64,000 bases of DNA from Patagioenas fasciata (taxonomy: Eukaryota > Chordata > Aves > Columbiformes > Columbidae), in NCBI RefSeq assembly GCF_037038585.1, contig NC_092520.1, positions 1,083,001 through 1,147,000 of the forward strand, read 5' to 3'. Position 1 is the stretch's first letter, and each line of letters begins with the position of its first letter. Of this stretch, positions 54,201 to 64,000 are shown in pieces. Below the pieces are notes generated by a model that saw only the letters and a list, made by a program, of their open reading frames with translations, ran no database searches and was not told where the DNA came from. The position numbers and the translations under genes were made by a program.

Positions 54201-54284
54201 TTTACCCCTTAGGGTGGCAACTGTTAAAAGTGACTAAAGGAAGAAAACTCAATACACTTTGGAGAATCAGAGGGGCTGAAAATG

Positions 54285-54362
54285 TTTTTGGTGGTGGTGT
54301 TTTTTGTTTTTTTGTTTTTTTTTTTTTGTTTTTTTTTGTTTTTTGTGTTTTGTTTTTTTTAT
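54285..54362. repeat. T-rich low-complexity tract
   Basis: Runs of T separated by single G (TTTTTTTTGTTTT pattern), about 78 bases. 54,363-54,636 has no gene. Confidence 0.9.
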
Positions 54363-54636
54363 GTGGGGAAACTCGTTTAAATCGTAAAAGGGCATATAAT
54401 TGGTAAAGTAGGAGGTCGTGACATCGAGGTTTTTTGCTAGAAATGGAAGTGTAGGAAACAATTCTTTTGCAAATATAATAGGCACAGGCAGGATCTCTTG
54501 GCAAAGCATATTTTAATAACAATTTTGCAAGACCGGGTGTTATACCTAAAGGTAGGCACACTGAATAGGGCAAAAAGCCCCTGCTTATATTTCCCCCAAA
54601 TCCCGGCTGCAATTTCCCTCCCCTGTTCCCCATTGG

Positions 54637-54898
54637 TTGGGTAGGACAAGGGGTAATGGATTTAAACTGGAACATAAGAGGTTACACTTAAACTTGAGAA
54701 GAAACTTCTTCTCAGTGAGGGTAACAGAGCACTGGAACAGGCTGCCCAGGGAGGTTGTGGAGTCTCCTTCTCTGCAGACATTCAAACCCGCCTGGACCCC
54801 TTCCTGTGGAACCTCAGCTGGGTGTTCCTGCTCCGGCAGGGAGATTGGACTAGATGACCTTTCAAGATCCCTTCCAATCCCTAGCATTCTGTGATTGG
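54637..54898 (+). mobile_element. CR1 LINE 3' end
   Basis: Starts at GGTTGGGTAGGACAAGGGG and continues AACAGGCTGCCCAGGGAGG to the CR1 3' end GATGACCTTTCAAGATCCC, TTCTGTGATTGG. 54,899-55,189 shows no recognised feature. Confidence 0.9.
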
Positions 54899-55189
54899 GA
54901 GGACTATAAGAAGAAACATCACACAAACACTTTATGCTATTAGATAATGTTAGCCATTTTGCCTTCAGTCCTAATTCTTACAAACTATGTAATTATTTTG
55001 CAGGGTACTGGCTAAATCCTAAATCAGGCCTTGCACATTCGCTAAGACTGTTATTTGACTTCGTATCACTCATAAACACTATAATTCAATTTCAATGCTA
55101 TTACACATATTCAGCACTCTCATAACAGAAAATACAGGTTCAGGTATCAGCTAAGAAGATTATTTAAATACAATACCATAAGAATATTG

Positions 55190-57840
55190 AGGATCCACAA
55201 TGTGCATGTAGTCACTCACAAGAAACAAAACTTTGGAAAACAAAAGCCTTTGACTTCAGGGTACTCACAAGAAATAGTCACTCACTCAGATGAAGAAGTG
55301 AGGTGTCATTAATCCCAGGAAGTTTCCTTAGATGGTGTTCCTGTCTAAGGAAAGGACTCCAGTATACAGACCCGCAGCTCCGAGCAGATCACTCCAAGGG
55401 TGTCTTCGGCGGGAACCCCGTTTCATTGTTTGGCCAGATGTGGCTGTGGGCATTACAACATAGTCCAGAAGCTTCTCAGCTAGTCTGGGCACCTCCTTTG
55501 TTAAGGACCCTGTCAATTGACCGAGGGTCCCACCCCTCCCAACCCATCAGTTGGTAGAGGTGAAGCTTATTGACAACACCTTGGTACCATTCTAGGTGTA
55601 TGTATGTGGGGACAGGCACAGTGGGGCACAGAAGGTGCTAAAGAGCCGTCAACCTCCTCATTGAAAGCTCCAGATTTCAGGGGCATGTGTAACTGCCTCA
55701 CAATCCACCCTGTGACCACAGTCATCTGACAAACTACTTGGGAGTGGTGGTGCAGTCACCTCTTGCCTCCAAAGTCAAAAGGGGGCATTCTGTTGGTGAG
55801 TTTGAATGCCCACTGTGGATCATCATACCTTATGGGTCATTTTCTTGTTGCAAATCAACCTGCAATAGAACAGAATAATATAAATCACATAAATTACAAA
55901 TATTGGAGAGAGTTGGTCAGTTATCCTAATAAGGAAAACAAATGCATTGAAAGGGAAGTGTTTTTCCACTGCTGTGAGAGAGGAGGGAGGCATAGCACGA
56001 TTCAAAAAATTTGCCTGAAAAAGTATCTATGGAAACACGTACATATTTCAAATGGCCAAAAGATGAAACATGTGTAACAACAGACTGCCAAAAGTCATTA
56101 GCTGAGAGTCCGTGAGGGTTAACTGCAAGGGATGGTGAGCTTGTAATGAGACCTTGTTTGCTTTAATTTCCCAGTTTCATTAGAACTATGGATTCACTGG
56201 CGATGCCTTTAAATTTCACCCTCAGACTCCCTCATGCAGTATTACAGTTCTCTAGCAGTAACAGTGCTGGGAGGGGAGCGGGGGGGAATAAAACCTCCCC
56301 CTCGCCCCTATCTGAGATGGCAAGACCTCCAGCCCAACATGAAAACAAATCAGTTCGAACTACACGTCAAACCAACCTGGCTCCACTCCACACCCAAACT
56401 ACTACCAGTCTGACCCAGAGAAGCACTGAGCACTCTGACCCCCCAAAGCTGACCAGTGTGACAGGACCGACCCCAGCAAGGAGGTGAAATGATGAGCTCT
56501 CTCCCCACATGTGCCAGAACCCAAGAAACAAGATGGAAGCAAAAAGAAACAGCATCAACAACCCCCGATTTAAAGCTGAGAAGCAACGCAGCGCCACAAC
56601 AAGGATGGATGACAACACTACAGGAAAGAAAAGACAGACCAGGGGGAATAAAGCCCCTTTCTCCACTTAGCAGCAGGCAACAATGTTTTTCCATTGCTTT
56701 TTCTTTCTCTTCTTGCTGCAGTTCAGATGTAACGAAGGCCATGCAGGCGGCGGAATTGCTGGTATGGAGTAGGAGGCTCTGGCAAACTCCTCGGTTACAA
56801 TGAGCTGAGTTTATCTTGCAGCTTGACACAGGCCTGAAATTTATATTCAAACTGTGCAACACAGGCCTGGGATATTTTGCTTTTTTGTTCGCCCATTTCA
56901 TTCCAACCATAATACGCTTTATATGCATTTCCAAGTAGCTCAGCAATAGTTACGTTCCTTAGCTTCATTTACCTTTCAAAATTTACAGATGTTGAAAACC
57001 AGCATATTAAACATCAAACCATTATTCCATTTTCCTAGATCCAAATCAGTTCATATTCTAGCAACTTTTAAATACAACCTCATACAATACCAATTTCATG
57101 TCCATCATAGCATTTAGGGTTTGTTTTGTTTCTGTTTTTTGGTGGTTTTTTGTCTGTGTGCGTGTGTTTTTGTTTGTTTGTTTGCTTGTTTTTTTCAATG
57201 CGAAACAGAGTTTAACAATTTAAATTCTTTTCTGGTCTCAAATTTAGCAAATTAACTTACAGTACCATACTTCACCCCATTTTTTCCAAAGTTCTGCAGA
57301 ACAACCTTAATTGCAATATAGCACTAAATCCCAGAATTCCACATTTAAGCCACATTGGAGCACAGTGTCGTTTCAAGGTTTCGTGTATCAGAATATTTCC
57401 CCAAAAGTTACTCTAACGTGTAAGGATGCATCCTAACGGGGATCAAGGTGGTATTTTGGTAGCGGAACTGGTTCCCAATTTCTGTTTATCGTCCCACACA
57501 AAATTCTTTTGGTACCAAATATATATGGATATGCAAACTAAAATACTGAGCTCAGATATGCAAACCAAACACCAAGTTCAAACATGCAGATGGATCACAG
57601 TTACACTAATTCAAGACAATATTTCGATTTTTGCATTGCACCTTTGGGCCGCTCACAGCTCAGCCAGTGTTATACTTCAAAGTTCTATCCTCCGGCCACT
57701 TTTCACGTTCATCTAACTCACACAGCAGCCACCATTGAGCATAATATTTCACAAGATCTTCCTTCCTCATATTTCCAAGTGCTTTCCTATGTTTTAAACC
57801 ACCTCCCAATATCAATTTCCTCTTTGTTTGTCATTGACAA
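55190..57840 (-). mobile_element. Minus-strand mosaic ERV, second reverse copy with deletions
   Basis: Closely matches 26,473-31,800 in the same order but lacks the RNase H and most of the integrase: AATGCATTGAAAGGGAAGTG (about 55,950) joins the 27,190 region to the 27,735 region. It retains the non-coding middle (56,160-57,620) and a short matrix-like gag piece (57,665-57,820). By eye, about 20 differences in 600 bases from the 26-32 kb copy. No terminal LTRs found. Confidence 0.75.
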
Positions 57841-58139
57841 TTTATAGGATTTACAGACACGGGCCTGGACTAAGATGTTACATAAGCTATTTTTCCAATA
57901 ATTGTTATTAAAAACGCACCACACTCATGTTATGCTTGTTTCAACTACGTTCTCACTCATTCACAGACCAGGCCCAAGGACATTCACACATCCCATGCAC
58001 TTAGGGGCGGTTATCCGACCTGAGATACCATTCTCACGAGTCTGGGCTATAACTGTTTACAACTATGAGAAATGTACTTCCACATAATCTGTCCAAGGCC
58101 CTTAATATTTTGCTATGATCTAATTATGTTAGTATTATT
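57841..58139. other. No gene recognised
   Basis: About 300 bases between the mosaic ERV and the next ERV remnant, with no domain or repeat identified. Confidence 0.4.
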
Positions 58140-59168
58140 TCTTTGACCGTCCAGATGGTCATGTTAGTATTGATCTTCCTTTATCATCCAGGAGGCTGGA
58201 ACTGCACATCTTGCTTTCCCACAAACAGGGTGTATGGAAAACCCACGTAATTCCCCCTTTCACAGCCCAGCCCTGGACTACCTTGGCTGTAAAATGGGAG
58301 CCATTATCTGACTGAATTGATTGTGCTTTGCAAACAAAACTAAACCACATTTTTAAGGCTTTTACCTTCTTTCCCCCCATAGCTCATGAAAACGTTTCGT
58401 TTTGAACTAGACCCCATACTATCTGTACTCCCACTAAGATGTAGTGTTTTCCCACTTATTTTCTAAAAGGACCCATATAATTTATTTGCCAGGCCTCCCC
58501 GAGCCCCCTTGCTCTGTCTCAAAGGTAGGGGGGCTCTTCTAAAGGGTGCCGGCACTGCTCCCAGGCAGAGATGCAGGTGCGGCAGCTCTCTCCAGTAACC
58601 AGCCAGCCTCTGGCTTGGGCTTCTCAGTAAAGATCTTTAGCCCCAGTGTGTCCCCTTTTGGGGTCTAATCATTCTAATAACCTTTCCCAATCTTCTGACT
58701 CAGGGTCGTTCCATAGGGGAGCAAGTCTGGCCGACTCATCTGCTTTGCTGTTCCATCGGCTGGCAGGAGTCTCATTCTTCTGATGGGAAGTGACCCAAGC
58801 CACTGCAAAATTTCCCTCTTTCCCAAAGGTTAATATTTCTTGCCATTTTTCTCTCTGCCATACAGGTACCCGATTGACCTCCCTCCCATTTTGCTCCCAG
58901 AACAGGAGCCATTCAGTGCACCCCTTAAAGACAGTAAAAGAATCAGCAGAGATGCAGACTGGAGAAAGAGATTGCGCCTCATGTTTGAAAACATTCCAAG
59001 CTGCTATCAACTCCTCCACCTGGGCGCTACCCTCCCACTCTGATTATTTTTCATTCTTTTTATTTGTATTTCCATATTTTGCCCTCTCATTTGACAGAGG
59101 CATCAGTGACACAAACATTTTGTAATTCCTCTGAAAACGGGGAGGTGACCTGCGCTACAGGGGAGATA
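58140..59168 (-). pseudogene. Gammaretrovirus-like RNase H and integrase remnant, minus strand
   Basis: 59,019-58,669 on the minus strand is an open RNase H end: ADSFTVFKGCTEWLLFWEQ (catalytic Asp near the start) and AVAWVTSHQKNETPASRWNS, KADESARLA, with the His and Asp of the fourth RNase H motif. 58,380-58,159 holds integrase core sequence AQSIQSDNGSHFTAKVVQ (second catalytic Asp) and ITWVFHTP. The frame is lost between them. It belongs with 60,306-61,640 as one element, later split by CR1. Confidence 0.82.
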
Positions 59169-60305
59169 GTAAAGCAGTTGACAGTAAAGCATTTGACACC
59201 GTGTCCCACAGCATCCTCACAGCTGAACTGAGGAGTGCGGTCTGGATGAGCGGGCAGTGAGGTGACTGGGAACTGGCTGAAGGGAAGAACCAGAGAGTCG
59301 TGGGCAATGGGGCAGAGTCCAGTTGAGGCCTGGATCCAGTGCAGTGCCTCAGGGGGCAGTGCTGGGGCCGGGATTATTCAATATATTCATCAATGACTTG
59401 GATGAGGGAACAGAGTGACTGTCAGCAAGTTTGCTGGGGACACCAAGCTGGGAGGAGTGGTGACACTGGAAGCTGTGCTGCCATCAGAGACCTGGACAGG
59501 CTGGAGAGTTGGGCGGGGAGAAATGGAATGAACTAGAACAAGGGCAAGTGTAGAGTCTGGGATCTGGGCAGGAACAACCCCAGGTTCCAGTGTAAGTTGG
59601 GGAAGGAGCTGTTGGAGAGCAGTGTAGGGGAAAGGGAGCTGGGGGTCCTGGGGACAGCAGGGTGAGCATGAGCCAGCACTGGGCCCTTGTGGCCAGGAAG
59701 GCCAATGGGACCTGGGGTGGGTTAGAAGGGGGTGGTCAGTAGGTCAGAGAGGTTCTCCTGCCCCTCTGCTCTGCCCTGGGGAGACCACCCCTGGAATCTT
59801 GTGTCCAGTTGTGGCCCCTCAGCTCCAGAAGGACAGGGAACTGCTGCAGAGAGTCCAGCGCAGCCACCAAGATGCTGAAGGGAGTGGAGCATCTCCCGTG
59901 TGAGGAAAGGCTGAGGGAGCTGGGGCTCTGGAGCGGGACAAGAGGAGACTGAGGGGTGACCTCATTAATGTTTATAAATATATAAAGGGTGAGTGCCACG
60001 AGGATGGAGCCAGGCTCTTCTTGGTGACAACTGATGGTAGGACAAGGGGTAATGGGTTCAAACTGGAACACAAGAGGTTCCACTTAAATTTGAGAAGAAA
60101 CTTCTTCTCAGTGAGGGTAACAGAGCACTGGCCCAGGCTGCCCAGGGAGGCTGTGGAGTCTCCTTCTCTGCAGACATTCAAACCCGCCTGGACCCCTTCC
60201 TGTGGAACCTCAGCTGGGTGTTCCTGCTCCAGGGGGATTGCACTGGATGAGATTTTGAGGTCCCTTCCAATCCCTGACATTCTGGGATTCTGTGATTCTG
60301 TGGTA
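59169..60305 (+). mobile_element. CR1 LINE, about 1.1 kb 3' portion
   Basis: Contains the RT end (GTGCCTCAGGGGGCAGTGC, TTCATCAATGACTTGGATGA, CTGGGGACACCAAGCTGGG), the 3' region with GGTAATGGGTTCAAACTGG and the CR1 terminus GGGATTCTGTGATTCTGTGG with its 8-bp tail repeat. Plus-strand, 5'-truncated, inserted in the minus-strand ERV. Short matching TAGT at both junctions may be a target duplication. Confidence 0.9.
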
Positions 60306-61640
60306 GTGTCATCTTCATTTTTCAAGGCACTATCCTCCTCAATACCCAGGGTCTCGGCTGCACCCTCAGAGACACTGAAAAGATGACAACAATGTTCAAT
60401 TTGAGCATACAATTTTTGCACAGAGCCTGTTTGTGCCACCTCGTCAAGGGGTGGTGTCCCAGTTAACACAGAGTTTGTTACCCTAACAGGAGCTCTGAGC
60501 GCTACTGGTTGGTTGTGTATGGTGCGCTTTGGATCGAGTCAGAAGGGTGGATTGGGAGAAGAGCTTGGTGGTTCGCAGTCTCAAGCACTAAAACCATGTC
60601 TTTAACATCAATGCTTGCCCTCATAGGGTGAGCTTGTTCCTGGACAGATGCTATAAGCTCAGCAATGTTGGGTACAGCCCCTGTTAATAGGTCTGGATTA
60701 GCATGAAGCCTGCAATAGTCTATGGTTGATCTCCATTTCCCTTTTGGCTTACAAACAGGCCATACTGGGGCGTTAAAAGGAGAATGGGTTGGCACCACAA
60801 TCCTCTGTCCTTTTAATTCCTCCAACACCGGAGTTATCCATTCTTGTGCCCGAGGCATAGCAGAGAAGAACTAACATTTGTTGACTGTGAGGAAGGAAGC
60901 AAAGGAGCAGCGTGTAACAGCTGCATATTAATAGGTGGGGCAGCAAACATCCCATTCCATCCCTTATCATGAGTCCACACTTCACCTTTCAGAACATCAG
61001 CCCCCAGAAGGTTAAATGGCAATGATCCCATGACCATGGTCACCGGTGTGGTTGTACCCTCCCCGGGCAGTTGCAGGCTGACGGTGGCCATTGTCTGAGC
61101 TTGGACGATACCAAAAGCATCTGCAATAAACGTGCGCCACTTGGACAAAGTTATGCGTCCCTGTACCACATCCTCCATTTTGAAAGCCGGAATGTAAGCT
61201 CCAGTATCTACCAGGAGCGTTATTGACATTAACCCAAGTCTCAGGGGATACCTTTCCTCCACATGACAGTCCTCAGACTATTACACCTGTGTCCCGTATC
61301 CCTTCCACCTGGTGGAGGCACAAATGTCATTCTTTTACAGCTAATTGCGTGTGAGGAAGGTTTTGGTTCTGTGTGTCTGAAACCTCTTGAATCTGTTTTG
61401 TTAGATGGAATGGTCACAGGGCCATATTTTCATCCATAATGAAATAGGTCTTGAGTGACCGCTCCCCACGTCCAAACTTTCTTTTCAGGGGATCTGCAAT
61501 TAGGGTCACAGTTCCTTCTAATGTGGCGACAGCCCTTTCACTCTGGGACATCGCCTGTATTTTTCCTTGCAACAGAATGCCAATAGCTTTGAGGGAGTCT
61601 GGGAGGCCCCATATAAGAGGTGTCATTCACTCTGGGTCGG
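60306..61640 (-). pseudogene. Gag, protease and RT remnants, minus strand
   Basis: In minus-strand order: gag C-terminal part 61,626-61,414 (PLIWGLPDSLKAIGILLQG), protease 61,262-60,834 (LLVDTGAYIPAF with catalytic Asp-Thr-Gly; GSLPFNLLGADVLKG as the second block), RT N-terminus 60,858-60,502 (SPFNAPVWPVCKPKGKWRS, IDYCRLHANPD, ASIDVKDMV), and a connection-like piece to 60,306. These are the first three enzymes of a pol polyprotein; each is in a separate broken frame. The CR1 at 59,169-60,305 separates them from the RNase H. Confidence 0.82.
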
Positions 61641-61659
61641 TCGGTATCATCATTGGGGA

Positions 61660-61897
61660 TTCTTGTTGAAATTTAAGCAGCCGGCTGTACATCATTTGTA
61701 CTCTTTTGTTTGAACAACCTACTTTAGCATGAGTAGCCAAACTTAGCATGAGCAGCCAGGCTCCCTGGAATTCCAGGCTGAATACTGTGAACATATCTTG
61801 ACCTGGTTGCTTGGTGACGGGGGCGGGGGGGGGGCTTGAAGAGCAGTACCCGGGGATACAGAGGAAACACTGTCAGCAGAGCCTGCAAACCATCTAG
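61660..61897. other. No gene recognised
   Basis: Flank between the minus-strand ERV and the deleted ERVL copy; contains a short G run (61,818-61,835) and no domain. Confidence 0.5.
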
Positions 61898-61902
61898 ATA
61901 AG

Positions 61903-63347
61903 TGTCCTGGTTTTGTTAAAAAACAAGTTTCTCTTTTAGTGAATTTGCCTGTCAGCTAAAGCCTTCATACAACAGCGGTCACGATGATATTGTGTGGTTT
62001 GGCACTGGTTTATTTCATTATACCGCAGCCGCTAATGAATTTCTAATCGTTTCTGCTTTACCTTGAAAAGCCTCCAGGAGAGATTAAAGAGCAATACGGC
62101 TCTGTGTTTGCTAATTGGTCAAGCGAATCTTTAGAAAGGCTGACTAACCATACTTTCGTTTTTTCGCTAGGACAGTTTGCAAATGTTTTAGAGAACTTTG
62201 AATATCCTTGGAGCTTTGATAGAACTGTGATGGTGTTATCTGGTTTGCCAAATGTGTGTCAGCTTGTGTTACTGTTAAGAGAAATGAGGTTCAATAGGAG
62301 GTTTGCGTCTCTTTTTAGCCCTGAGATTCGCGATGCGTCTTCGGAAGCTTTAGCAAAAAGCACTCCTAGCCGCTCGAGAAAAGGCAAAACAGCGAAAGCT
62401 GCCGCTGCAGCCACTGCCCCCCCAACCGCGGCTTCACAGGCTGAAGCTCCAGCTCCTCCGCATTGCTCCTCTGCCAAGGTCGCTGCAGATAACGTTACTT
62501 CTCCAGCCTCAAAGGCTGACAAGGCAGCCTCCCCTTCCTCACACACTGGGCACTGTTGCTGCTGTAACCACAGCAATCACTGGGACAGTCATTCAGACTC
62601 TGGAAATGAATCAAGTGATGGTGAACCCATATCAGCATCAGTTGCCGGTTGTAAGAAAGTCACTAGAAAGACTACTAATGTCCTGGTTTTGTTAAAAAAC
62701 AAGTTTATCTTTTAGTGAATTTTGCCTGTCAGCTAAAGCCTTCATATTAGCTGCATTTTCCTGGAGAACCAGATACATGTTTTGGTAAACCCAGCAATGG
62801 AATGCAAACTTATTGATAAGCACGGATGGACATCTCGCGAGAGGGGCAACGAGAAACCGGTGACCAAGAAACTGACCAACTGTGTATAACATCCCATCCA
62901 TGTGAATACTTCATATAAAAGTGGGAGATCACAAGGATCTCGTCCCTTTTCCCTTTTCCTGTTTCCCTTTTCCCTTCTGCTTATGGCCAACATTAGGAGA
63001 GGACCTTGCAAGTTGTCCCTGTGAACTGAGGCCAGTGAGAGACTGAATCCAGCTCCGGTTGGCTGCAGAGTCCAATCCAGGACTTTGGGTGCTGGCTCTG
63101 CAGTTGCTGGGACTTTCAAGATTGGTTTTGTATATTTTGTATTATTTTCTCTATTCTTATTAGTAGCATTAGCAAAACACCTTCAATTTTTCCAACTCTC
63201 TTCTCTCTGTCCTTCTTTCCCTCCCGATCGCCTGTGCTGAGTGGGAAGGGGGGAGAGGGAGGGGCAAAAGGGGGAAGTGGCGGGGAGAGGAGGTGAACAA
63301 CACATCTGCCAGGGTTTGATTGTCACCCGCAATCTTAAGCCTTGACA
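61903..63347 (+). mobile_element. Internally deleted ERVL copy (1445 bp), TSD ATAAG
   Basis: Starts TGTCCTGGTTTTG with about 70 bases of 5' LTR (to CCTTCATA), jumps into the gag region, and ends with a complete 669-bp 3' LTR (62,679-63,347, ending CTTGACA). Both sides carry ATAAG (61,898-61,902 and 63,348-63,352). It is therefore a single integration event, either of an already deleted genome or with later deletions at CTTCATA and CTACTAATG. Confidence 0.92.
62104..62715 (+). pseudogene. Partial ERVL gag running into LTR
   Basis: A 203-codon frame: an N-terminal stretch (ANWSSESLERLTNHTF, FANVLENFEYPWSFDRTVM, QLVLLLREMRFNRRFASLF), an Ala/Pro-rich linker, and the Cys-rich GHCCCCNHSNHW block. 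At KKVTRKTTN it crosses the deletion into the LTR and stops after 12 codons (VLVLLKNKFIF). It lacks everything downstream of mid-gag. Copy 1 at 468-1689 is the homologue but has a stop in the N-terminal part that is open here. Confidence 0.8.
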
Positions 63348-63352
63348 ATAAG

Positions 63353-64000
63353 AACTGTGAAAAAGCTGCATGGAGTATGGCGAAGGAGAGCCCAAAAAGA
63401 ATAAAAGCAGCCACAGCCTCAGAATTACAATTACAGCAGCAAAAGGCACGTGGACGGCTCGTGAAGGACGCGTGAAGAGCGGGTACAGAGATCATGAGCG
63501 CTTAAAAGGCCAAACCACTTTTGTCTCAGGGTCCCTCCCCTTGAGAGGCACCCGGTCCGGACTGTTTCTTTCATGTACATTTCAATTTATTTCTTGTTTT
63601 ATCTTGTGATTCAACTATTTTTAAGCGCAGACATTCGAGACTATGCTACAGGAAACCTAGGGTCAAGAACATTTCTTCAGCACCACCCAGGTCCCCAGAC
63701 ACTGCACACCCATTGTGGTACCAGCCAGAGCTGCCCCCGACAGAGAGCCCAGGGAGCCCATGGAGGCCAGCGGGGCCACGGGGACCGGCGTTCCCTGCAC
63801 GACACCTCCACTCTGGCCCTGTGCAGGAGGAGAAGGAAGAGACCCCGCTGCACCCCGGCCCCTCCGGCGGGACCCACAGGCAGCACCCCCTGCTCGGCCG
63901 GCGGGCAGGGCTGCCCAGCGCGGACAGGGGCAGGGCAGGGGCTGAGGGGCTGCGGCAGGCCATGGGGGTCTCTCCCAGCACTCACCACGTCTCCAGGGTC
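63353..64000. other. Mostly unassigned; possible minus-strand terminal exon at 63,663-63,818
   Basis: On the minus strand, a CTCCTCCTGCACAG acceptor-like site ends at 63,819 and is followed by 51 open codons (GQSGGVVQGTPVPVAPLASM...) to TGA at 63,665-63,663; a GTGAGT donor-like site lies near 63,985. GC content rises toward the window end. Nothing in the peptide is recognisable, and chance is a real alternative. Confidence 0.2.

Noticed and set aside
59484-60386. Open frames on both strands within the CR1 at 59-60 kb
   Set aside because: They lie in the non-coding 3' region of CR1 and its complement.

Overview
The window looks like bird nuclear DNA. It carries many CR1 LINE fragments, ERVL-type LTRs that begin TGTCCTGGTTTTG, a provirus with an alpharetrovirus-style LTR and a tRNA-Trp primer site, and KRAB/C2H2 zinc-finger genes with CpG-island promoters. 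No species can be named from sequence alone. The dense, nested, mostly broken retroelements suggest a repeat-rich compartment such as heterochromatin, the W chromosome or an unplaced scaffold; that is inference.

Host genes: the backbone is a tandem family of KRAB zinc-finger genes, all on the + strand. Unit 1 (about 8.56-13.5 kb) has a CpG-island promoter, 5' exons, a KRAB-B exon and a 19-finger exon, but its KRAB-A exon is deleted. Unit 2 (about 18.36-23.3 kb) has KRAB-A, KRAB-B and 10 complete fingers, with a premature TAG that cuts off the last finger. Unit 3 (about 35.5-40.2 kb, its 3' flank resuming at 47.0-47.4 kb) is the most complete, with KRAB-A, KRAB-B and 20 fingers. An orphan promoter with 5' exons lies at 25.24-26.47 kb. 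A 3'-flank remnant at 6.39-6.87 kb implies another unit to the left of the window. Such proteins normally bind DNA through the finger array and recruit the TRIM28/KAP1 silencing complex through KRAB-A, often against retroelements, so a family embedded in ERVs fits an ERV-silencing role (inference).

Retroelements: an ERVL-like provirus lacking env (1-6389). A second, internally deleted ERVL copy at 61,903-63,347 with a perfect 5-bp target duplication. A 6.8-kb alpharetrovirus-like mosaic provirus at 40,186-47,011 with 6-bp target duplications, inserted in the 3' flank of unit 3. Two minus-strand relatives of its interior (26.5-34.3 kb and 55.2-57.8 kb). Minus-strand gammaretrovirus-like remnants (13.7-15.4, 49.4-50.8 and 58.1-61.6 kb). 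A plus-strand class I env-LTR-gag arrangement (51.0-54.2 kb). All retroviral reading frames seen are broken. CR1 fragments lie in both orientations, and a hAT transposase relic lies at 47.4-48.3 kb.

The two most unusual structures are (i) a roughly 1.1-kb LTR family whose middle is an array of about 14-16 short imperfect palindromes with differing stems and a shared linker, present as a solo LTR at 15.4-16.6 kb and inverted at 32.0-33.1 kb; and (ii) a genomic piece of a zinc-finger gene, with KRAB-B exon, intron and splice sites, lodged inside one of these LTRs between two copies of the LTR start.
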